DNA of 31,226 bases from Dechloromonas sp. (GTDB lineage: Bacteria > Pseudomonadota > Gammaproteobacteria > Burkholderiales > Rhodocyclaceae). The notes beneath the pieces were generated by a model. The model saw only the letters and a program-made list of their open reading frames with translations, had not been told where the DNA came from and made no database searches. This document shows positions 24,484 through 31,226 of the stretch, one piece after another. The first letter of the stretch is position 1; each line of letters starts with the position of its first letter. A program made the translations under genes and the position numbers. Where the stretch lies: NCBI GenBank assembly GCA_017302355.1, contig JAFLDQ010000024.1:1-31226 (forward strand), read 5' to 3'.

Positions 24484-24733
24484 GCCACCGCGCCTGCGCG
24501 TCGGCCTCAAGGACGTCACCCGCGACGAATTCTCGGCGGCGGTGCAGGAAAGACTCGGCAAGCAGCGCGTCTCCATCATGCTGGACAGCGCGATCATCGC
24601 GTTTTTCAAGGCCAAGGCCGGCGAGCGCGGCTACCAGACGCTCATCAACCAGGCGCTGCACCGTGCCATGCAGGGCGAGCAGATCGAGGACACCCTGCGC
24701 CGCGTGATCCGCGAGGAACTGCATCCCGCCTGA
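24452..24733 (+). CDS. brnA: BrnA-family antitoxin
   Basis: The 93-residue product has the BrnA domain at its C-terminal half. [35 protein letters not shown] fits the ribbon-helix-helix DNA-binding fold (strand RVSIMLD, then two helices with [10 protein letters not shown]). The N-terminal part ([25 protein letters not shown]) should wrap the toxin. The start ATG lies inside the 3' end of brnT, so translation is coupled. By family rule it neutralises BrnT and represses its own promoter, probably at the inverted repeat in 24184-24205. Confidence 0.9.
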   Translation: MKSTPSPATSKPPRLRVGLKDVTRDEFSAAVQERLGKQRVSIMLDSAIIAFFKAKAGERGYQTLINQALHRAMQGEQIEDTLRRVIREELHPA

Positions 24734-24797
24734 AGCGCACCAGCAGCCTGCCGGGACACCGCTATACTGCGCCCCATCGCAACTTCGCAACTCCGTC

Positions 24798-25622
24798 ATG
24801 AACGTCCCCATCCGCTGGCAACCCCAGGCCATCTACTCCGACATCCTCTACGATGCCGCCGAAGGCATCGCCCGCATCACCATCAATCGCCCCGGGCGGC
24901 GCAACGCCTTCCGCCCGGAAACCGTCACGCAGCTGATCGACGCCTTCCACCGCGCCCACCACGACAACGCCATCGGCGCCATCATCCTCACCGGTGCCGG
25001 CAGCGAAGCCTTCTGCGCCGGCGGCGACCAGAAGGTGCGCGGCGACGAGGGCTACATCGACGAGGGCGGCACGCCGCACCTCAACGTGCTCGACCTGCAG
25101 ATGCAGATCCGCCGCCTGCCCAAGCCGGTGGTGGCGATGGTCGCCGGCTTCGCCATCGGCGGCGGCCACGTGCTGCACCTGGTCTGCGACCTGACCATCG
25201 CCGCCGACAACGCTCGCTTCGGGCAGACCGGGCCGCGCGTCGGCAGCTTCGACGCCGGCCTCGGCGCCGGGCTCATGGCGCGCACCATCGGCCTCAAGCG
25301 GGCCAAGGAAATCTGGCTGCTGTGCCGCCAGTACGACGCCGCCACCGCGCTCGACTGGGGTCTGGTCAACGCCGTCGTCCCCGTCGAAAAGCTCGAACAA
25401 GAAACCGTGAACTGGTGCCGCGACATGCTCAGGCTGTCGCCGATGGCGCTGCGCATGATCAAGGCCGGCTTCAACGCCGACACCGACGGCCTCGCCGGCA
25501 TCCAGGAACTCGCCGGCAACGCCACCGGCCTCTTCTACATGAGCGAGGAAGGCCAGGAAGGCCGCAACGCTTGGCTCGAACGCCGCTCGCCAAACTTCGG
25601 CAAGTACCGCAAGCGCCCGTGA
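24798..25622 (+). CDS. menB: 1,4-dihydroxy-2-naphthoyl-CoA synthase MenB
   Basis: MenB closes the naphthoquinone ring from o-succinylbenzoyl-CoA in menaquinone synthesis. The 274-residue crotonase-fold protein has the family signatures. [19 protein letters not shown] is at the start. [11 protein letters not shown] marks the oxyanion and substrate loop, followed by [19 protein letters not shown] and the catalytic [14 protein letters not shown]. The C-terminal tail is [21 protein letters not shown]. These separate it from ordinary enoyl-CoA hydratases. A TATACT box (24763-24768) lies 29 bases before the ATG. The stop overlaps the menC start by three bases (GTGA). Other men genes are not in the window. 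Confidence 0.95.
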   Translation: MNVPIRWQPQAIYSDILYDAAEGIARITINRPGRRNAFRPETVTQLIDAFHRAHHDNAIGAIILTGAGSEAFCAGGDQKVRGDEGYIDEGGTPHLNVLDLQMQIRRLPKPVVAMVAGFAIGGGHVLHLVCDLTIAADNARFGQTGPRVGSFDAGLGAGLMARTIGLKRAKEIWLLCRQYDAATALDWGLVNAVVPVEKLEQETVNWCRDMLRLSPMALRMIKAGFNADTDGLAGIQELAGNATGLFYMSEEGQEGRNAWLERRSPNFGKYRKRP

Positions 25623-26587
25623 CCATCGTCGCCGCCGACTGGCTGCCCTACTGCCTGCCGCTGCGCCGGCCATGGCAGACCAGCCGCGGCAGTTTCAGCG
25701 AGCGGCACGGCCGCCTGCGCCGGCTGACCGCCGACGACGGCCGCAGCGGCTGGGGCGACTGCGCCCCGCTCCCCGAATTCGGCATCGGCGAAGCCGCCGC
25801 CACCGCCTTCGCCGAGGAAAGCGCCGCCCTCGACCTCGCCGCCCAACGCGCCGGCCTGCCGCTCGACGCCTGGCTCAGCGGCCGCGCCCCGCTGGCATCG
25901 GTTGCGGTCAACGCCAGTTTTGGGCCGATTTCCACGGTCGACCGCAACAGCCTCGCCCAGGCCGCCGCCGCAGGCTTCACCGTCGCCAAGCTGAAGGTCG
26001 GCGTCGCCCCGGTCGACGACGAAATCGCCGCCCTGCAACAACTCGCCGCCACGCTGCCGCCCGCGCTGCGCCTGCGCCTCGACGCCAATCGCGCTTGGAC
26101 CATCGCCGTCGCCCGGCGCTTCGTCGCCGCCGGCGCCGGCCTGCCCATCGACGGCCTGGAAGAACCGCTGGCCGACCCCACCCACGCCCTGCTTGCCAGC
26201 CTGCAAGCCGCCGCAAACTTCCCGCTCGCCATCGACGAGTCGATCCGCCTGCTCGACACTGCCTTCTTCCGCCACCCGCCGGTGCGCCGCCTCGTCCTCA
26301 AACCGGCCCGCCACGGCGGCCTGCTCGCCAGCACCGAACTCGCCCTGCGCGCCCGCGCCAGCGGCCTCGAAGTCGTCGTCACCTCTGCCCTCGAAAGCGC
26401 CTGCGGCATCGCCACCCTCGCCCACCTCGCCGCCGCCGTGGCGCCCGAGGCGGTGCACGGGCTGGCGACCGGCGACTGGCTGGCTGGCGATGCCGGCCTG
26501 CGACCGCGGATCGTCGATGGACGGATGCGCTTGCCGGCTGGCGACGGGATCGGGTTTATGATCCCGGCACAAGGACTGACCAAGTGA
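25619..26587 (+). CDS. menC: o-Succinylbenzoate synthase MenC
   Basis: MenC dehydrates SHCHC to o-succinylbenzoate, the step two before MenB. The 322-residue enolase-superfamily protein shows the catalytic and metal residues in order: KLK in FTVAKLKVG, Asp in RLDANRAW, Glu in IDGLEEPL, Asp in AIDES, and Lys in [10 protein letters not shown]. The C-terminal [17 protein letters not shown] is also typical. The GTG start overlaps the menB stop (GTGA). No ATG start would keep the N-terminal strand, [15 protein letters not shown]. The hsdM gene begins only 12 bases downstream, so a restriction-modification cassette abuts the men operon. Confidence 0.92.
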   Translation: MTIVAADWLPYCLPLRRPWQTSRGSFSERHGRLRRLTADDGRSGWGDCAPLPEFGIGEAAATAFAEESAALDLAAQRAGLPLDAWLSGRAPLASVAVNASFGPISTVDRNSLAQAAAAGFTVAKLKVGVAPVDDEIAALQQLAATLPPALRLRLDANRAWTIAVARRFVAAGAGLPIDGLEEPLADPTHALLASLQAAANFPLAIDESIRLLDTAFFRHPPVRRLVLKPARHGGLLASTELALRARASGLEVVVTSALESACGIATLAHLAAAVAPEAVHGLATGDWLAGDAGLRPRIVDGRMRLPAGDGIGFMIPAQGLTK

Positions 26588-26599
26588 AGGGCTCGTCTG

Positions 26600-28174
26600 A
26601 TGAACAACACCAGAGAAACCGAACGCGCCGAGCTGCACAAGACCATCTGGCGCATCGCCAACGATCTGCGCGGCAGCGTGGACGGCTGGGACTTCAAGAG
26701 CTACGTCCTCGGCATGCTGTTCTACCGCTTCATCTCGGAGAACCTCACCGGCTATCTCAACGAGCAGGAACGCCGCGCCGGCAGCCCGGGCTTCGACTAC
26801 GCCCAATTGAACGATGCCGATGCCGAGTTCGGCCGCGTCGAGACGGTGAAGGAAAAGGGCTTCTACATCCTCCCCTCCGAGTTGTTCGCCCGTGTCCGCG
26901 AGCGCCCGGCACGACGCCAACCTCAACGAAACCCTGAGCCGCGTCTTCGCCGACATTGAAGGCTCGGCCAACGGCAGCGATAGCGAAGACGATTTCAAGG
27001 GGCTGTTCGACGACCTCGACGTCAACAGCGGCAAGCTCGGCCCCACCGTCGCCAGGCGCAACGAAAAACTGGTCAAGCTGCTCGACGCCATCGGCGACCT
27101 GCCGCTCTCAAGCGGCGCCGGCAGTTTCGCCGACAACGACATCGACCTGTTCGGCGACGCCTACGAATTCCTGATGACCATGTACGCCTCCACCGCCGGC
27201 AAGTCCGGCGGTGAGTTTTTCACGCCGCAGGAAGTCTCCGAACTGCTCGCCCGCATCGCCGTGGCCGGCAAGACCGAGGTCAACAAGGTCTATGACCCGG
27301 CCTGCGGTTCGGGTTCGCTGCTGCTCAAGTTCGTCAAGGTGCTGGGCCACGACAAGGTGCGCCAGGGGTTCTTCGGCCAGGAAATCAACCTGACCACCTA
27401 CAACCTGTGCCGGATCAACATGTTCCTGCACGACGTCAATTACGAGAAGTTCGACATCGCCCACGGCGACACCCTCACCGACCCGGCGCATTGGGACGAG
27501 GAGCCCTTCGAGGCCATCGTCTCCAATCCGCCGTACTCGATCAAATGGGACGGCGACGCCAATCCCTTACTGATCAACGACCCGCGTTTCGCCCCGGCGG
27601 GCGTGCTCGCCCCCAAGAGCAAGGCCGATCTGGCCTTCACCCTGCACATCCTGAGCTGGCTGGCGGTGAATGGCACGGCGGCCATCGTCGAATTCCCCGG
27701 CGTGCTTTATCGCGGCGGCGCGGAACAGAAAATCCGCCAGTACCTGATCGACAACAACTACGTCGATGCCGTCATCCAGCTGCCGCCCGACCTGTTCTTC
27801 GGCACGACGATCGCCACCTGCATCATCGTGCTGAAGAAATCCAGGCGCGACAACGCCACGCTGTTCATCGACGCCAGCGCCGAATTCGTGCGTAGCGGCA
27901 ACAAGAACAAGCTGCTGCCGGAGCATCGGCAAAAAATCCTCGACGCCTTCACCGCACGCAAGGACATGGCGCACTTCGCCAGGCTGGTCGAAAACGCCGG
28001 CATTGCCGCCAACGGCTACAACATCGCCGTGTCCAGCTATGTCGAGCAGGCCGACACCCGCGAGGCCACCGACATCACCGCGCTGAATGCCGAGATCGCC
28101 CGCATCGTGGCGCGGCAAGCCGAACTGAGGAAGCAGATCGATGCCATCGTTGCGGACCTGGAAGGGGTGCGCGC

Positions 28175-28178
<4 letters not shown>
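26600..28178 (+). pseudogene. hsdM: Type I restriction-modification methylase subunit HsdM, frameshifted
   Basis: Together the two frames encode a normal-length HsdM of about 525 residues. The N-terminal domain reads from ATG 26600 (ELHKTIWRIANDLRGSVDGWDFKSYVLGMLFYRF) to about 26904. The rest continues in the next frame ([19 protein letters not shown]). It holds the AdoMet motif [13 protein letters not shown] and the catalytic NPPYSIKW. One extra base in the CCC at 26905-26907 would explain the shift exactly. Without it the protein reads ...[10 protein letters not shown], as in relatives. As sequenced, the first frame ends at 26959. A start at 26892 would make a protein with both methylase motifs but without the N-terminal domain. 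It could be a true mutation or a sequencing error. The stop overlaps the hsdS start (ATGA). Confidence 0.9.
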
Positions 28179-29449
<1,271 letters not shown>

Positions 29450-29473
29450 ATTCGCCTGTCGCCGAAATTCGTC

Positions 29474-29536
29474 TTGCCGTCTGCTGTCAACCCGCATAAT
29501 ATGGGTGGCCATATTCGTTGATATGGGGACCCATAT
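29474..29536 (+). promoter_or_regulatory. Promoter and two operator palindromes of the vapBC-like pair
   Basis: Two related palindromes precede the antitoxin gene. The first is ATATGG-GTGG-CCATAT (29499-29514) and the second is ATATGGG-GA-CCCATAT (29521-29536). The second includes the first two bases of the start codon. A CATAAT (29495-29500) with TTGCCG 15 bases upstream could be the promoter, and it overlaps the first palindrome. The layout suits an antitoxin that represses its own operon. Confidence 0.65.
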
Positions 29537-29789
29537 GAAAACCACCATCGAACTTCCCGATCCCCTGTTCAAACAGGCTAGGCGCTACGCCGAAGCCCAC
29601 CACATCACCATGAAAGCGTTGATGGAACAGGGGCTGCGCACGGTGCTGACGCAAGCGCAAGCCGAGGCCAAGCCCTTCAGGCTGCGCGATGCCAGCGTGG
29701 AGGGAACGAAGCTCAGCCCGGAGTTCCATAATGCCGGCTGGGAACAGATTCGCGACATCATCTATGACTCCGGCGAGGGGCGTGGTTGA
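29535..29789 (+). CDS. VapB-type antitoxin, ribbon-helix-helix
   Basis: The 84-residue protein begins MKTTIELPDPLFKQARRYAE, a ribbon-helix-helix N-terminus (strand TTIELP, then helices including ITMKALMEQGLRTVL). The C-terminal part (FRLRDASVEGTKLSPEFHNAGWEQIRDIIY) is the presumed toxin-binding tail. The stop overlaps the toxin start by one base (TGATG). The ATG at 29535 is preferred over upstream starts, which would put the operators inside the gene. It should neutralise the PIN-domain protein encoded next and repress the promoter upstream. The pair sits between hsdS and hsdR. Confidence 0.85.
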   Translation: MKTTIELPDPLFKQARRYAEAHHITMKALMEQGLRTVLTQAQAEAKPFRLRDASVEGTKLSPEFHNAGWEQIRDIIYDSGEGRG

Positions 29790-30220
29790 TGATTGCGCTG
29801 GATACCAATGTGCTGGTGTACGCACACCACCAGAGCAGCCCTTTCCATGCCGCCGCCAAGCGACTCGTGACGGAATTGGCGGAAGGCAAGCAGGCATGGG
29901 CCATTGCATGGCCCTGCCTGCACGAGTTTTATGCGGTCTCCACCAACCCTCGGGTGTATTCGCCTGCCAGCACGCCGGAGCAAGCCATTACCCAGATCGA
30001 CGCCTGGCTGCAATCACCCAGCTTGCAACTGCTATCCGAAACGCCTGCCCACTGGCCGCAACTGCGCGAACTGCTGGGTCGCGGCAAGGTGCAAGGGGGC
30101 ATGGTGCACGACGCGCGCATCGCTGCCCTGTGCCTGGCCCATGGCGTTGCGGAATTGTGGAGCGCTGACCGCGATTTCAGCCGTTTTCCCGGCCTGCGCA
30201 CACGCAACCCGCTGGTGTGA
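29789..30220 (+). CDS. VapC-type PIN-domain toxin
   Basis: The 143-residue protein is a PIN-domain ribonuclease. The acidic residues expected to bind metal are visible: Asp5 (MIALDTNVLVYA), Glu in CLHEFYAVSTNPRVY, Asp in VHDARIAAL and Asp in SADRDFSRF. All four are present, so the toxin appears intact. VapC enzymes cut tRNA or rRNA at specific sites, but the target here cannot be read. The gene follows the antitoxin by a one-base overlap and ends three bases before the hsdR start, so it probably shares a transcript with hsdR. Confidence 0.88.
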   Translation: MIALDTNVLVYAHHQSSPFHAAAKRLVTELAEGKQAWAIAWPCLHEFYAVSTNPRVYSPASTPEQAITQIDAWLQSPSLQLLSETPAHWPQLRELLGRGKVQGGMVHDARIAALCLAHGVAELWSADRDFSRFPGLRTRNPLV

Positions 30221-30223
30221 CGC

Positions 30224-30733
30224 ATGAGCGAAGACCTCAGGTCTTGCCGCTACGAGCCGGTTGCGCTGTCCAACGAGAGCACCGTCGTCGCCGAATTCCT
30301 GCCGGAATTCCTGGGTGTGCGGGAAGCCGCCTATCAATCCGAGGCCGAACTGGAGAAGGCCTTCATCAAGCAATTGCAGGTGCAGGCCTATGAGTACCTG
30401 CCCATTGCCTCGGAAGCCGATCTGATCGTCAACCTGCGCCGCCAGCTGGAGAAGCTGAACAAGCTGCCGTTTTCCGATCCCGAATGGGAGCGTTTCCTTG
30501 GCGCCTGTATTGCCGGCAGCAACGACGGCATCCTCGAAAAAGCCGCGCGCATCCAGGAAGACCATATCCAGGTACTCAAACGCGACGACGGAAGCATCAA
30601 GAACATCTACCTGATCGACAAGCAGCACATCCACAACAACAGCCTGCAGGTCATCAACCAGTACGAAGTCGAGGGTGCGCGGGCCAATCGCTACGACGTG
30701 ACGGTGCTGGTCAATGGCCTGCCGATGGTGCAT
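30224..30733 (+). pseudogene. hsdR: Type I restriction subunit HsdR, N-terminal fragment cut by an IS
   Basis: The first 170 codons match the N-terminus of HsdR (YEPVALSNESTVVAEFLPEFLG, YLPIASEADLIVNLRRQLEKLN, ANRYDVTVLVNGLPMVH). In relatives the next residues are I-E-L-K-R, whose E-x-K forms the nuclease site. Here the match stops at His (30731-30733) and IS DNA begins. The frame then runs 15 more codons into the IS to TGA at 30781. The fragment lacks the rest of the nuclease, the ATP-driven translocase and the C-terminus. The missing part may lie beyond the IS, outside the window. Restriction by this system is therefore lost unless the element excises. Confidence 0.9.
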
Positions 30734-31226
30734 GGAGCTAAAGTCAAATCTGGTGTATGGGATGCGTGTGGCATTGGTTGATCAGGCGGCGAGCCATTGC
30801 TGTTCGGTTTCATTGGTGGGTATGGGAACGCCGTCGTTGAAGACAATTCCGGCGAGCAGTTCGGCGAGGCGTTCGATCCCGCGAATGCGGCGCCACGACT
30901 TCTCGGCTTCCTGGACGAGCTTGAACGCCAGTCCGAGAAAGGTACTGCGTGAGACGCAGTTCTTCGTGCGCGTCGTGCGGTGGCGGACGGTTGCGAATGT
31001 CGATTCGATCGGATTGGTCGTGCGCAGATGAATCCAGTGCTCGGCGGGAAAGTCGTAGAAGGCGAGCAGCGCTTCGCGATCCTTCGCGAGTTTGTCGGTC
31101 GCCTTTGGGTACTTGGCGCCGTAGGTCTTCAGGAAATGGTCGAAGGCGGCGATCGCCTGCGCTCGCGTGGGCGCCATCCAGATTTCGTGCAGATCCGCCT
31201 TGGCCCTGGCTTGCAGCGATTTGGGC
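30734..31226. mobile_element. IS256-family insertion sequence, one end only
   Basis: The element begins at about 30734, where the hsdR match ends, and runs past the window edge. The terminal sequence starts GGAGCTAAAGTCAAATCTGG, which is probably the end inverted repeat. The other end and the target duplication cannot be seen. The element carries a mutator-type transposase gene on the minus strand. Confidence 0.85.
30782..31226 (-). CDS. IS256-family transposase, C-terminal part
   Basis: The visible 147 residues are the C-terminal part of a mutator-type (IS256) DDE transposase. They open with PKSLQARAKADLHEIWMAPT and contain KYPKATDKLAKDREALLAFYDFPAEHWIHLRTTNPIEST. The Glu in TNPIES is the third catalytic acid of the DDE triad. 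The end is FKLVQEAEKSWRRIRGIERLAELLAGIVF. No break is seen in the visible part. The N-terminal half and the two catalytic Asp lie outside the window. Confidence 0.92.
   Translation of the reverse strand, partial: PKSLQARAKADLHEIWMAPTRAQAIAAFDHFLKTYGAKYPKATDKLAKDREALLAFYDFPAEHWIHLRTTNPIESTFATVRHRTTRTKNCVSRSTFLGLAFKLVQEAEKSWRRIRGIERLAELLAGIVFNDGVPIPTNETEQQWLAA

Noticed and set aside
26905..26907. Phase-variable homopolymer in hsdM
   Set aside because: Three C is too short for efficient slippage. A simple indel or a sequencing error is more likely.

Overview
The window is GC-rich and densely coded, and it reads as a betaproteobacterium, most likely from the Rhodocyclales. That placement is inferred from codon style, gene content (purN, mutL, miaA, AHAS I, menBC) and TATAAT boxes lying very close to start codons. 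It has not been tested by any search. No rRNA, tRNA or CRISPR array was seen, and no gene-free stretch exceeds 300 bases.

Layout. (1) 1-2162, minus strand: a tightly coupled run of dedA, a lipoprotein gene, purN and the 5' end of an unidentified gene. mutL (2218-4017) is divergent from it. (2) 4121-12709: a two-partner secretion pair, an outer-membrane TpsB/FhaC-type transporter followed by a 2269-aa TpsA exoprotein made of beta-strand repeats. yihY follows. (3) 13661-15969: miaA and a secreted protein of unknown role, bracketed by two copies of a small zinc-ribbon membrane protein gene. The downstream copy carries a collapsed 36-codon in-frame remnant of miaA, so this is an old segmental duplication. 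(4) 15966-20197, minus strand: an RND pump and its membrane fusion protein, with a near-perfect palindrome just upstream. (5) 20284-21961, minus strand: purM overlapping an rlpA-like gene. (6) 22151-24168: a Val/Ile-rich ivbL-type leader peptide, then ilvB and ilvN. ilvB has no normal start codon in the expected place, and the space for an attenuator is almost gone. (7) 24180-24733: a BrnT/BrnA toxin-antitoxin pair. (8) 24798-26587: menB and menC, overlapping. (9) 26600-31226: a type I restriction-modification locus in the order hsdM, hsdS, vapB-vapC-like pair, hsdR.

The type I locus is the most interesting part. hsdS carries 16 perfect GCAA tetranucleotide units between its two target-recognition domains. 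The present count leaves the gene open. Either alternative frame stops within 19 bases of the tract, so the locus is built like an on/off or length-changing specificity switch. hsdM is broken by an apparent one-base insertion. hsdR is cut by an IS256-family element just before the expected nuclease E-x-K residues. Restriction is therefore probably lost, and methylation may be lost too, while the nested toxin-antitoxin genes remain intact.
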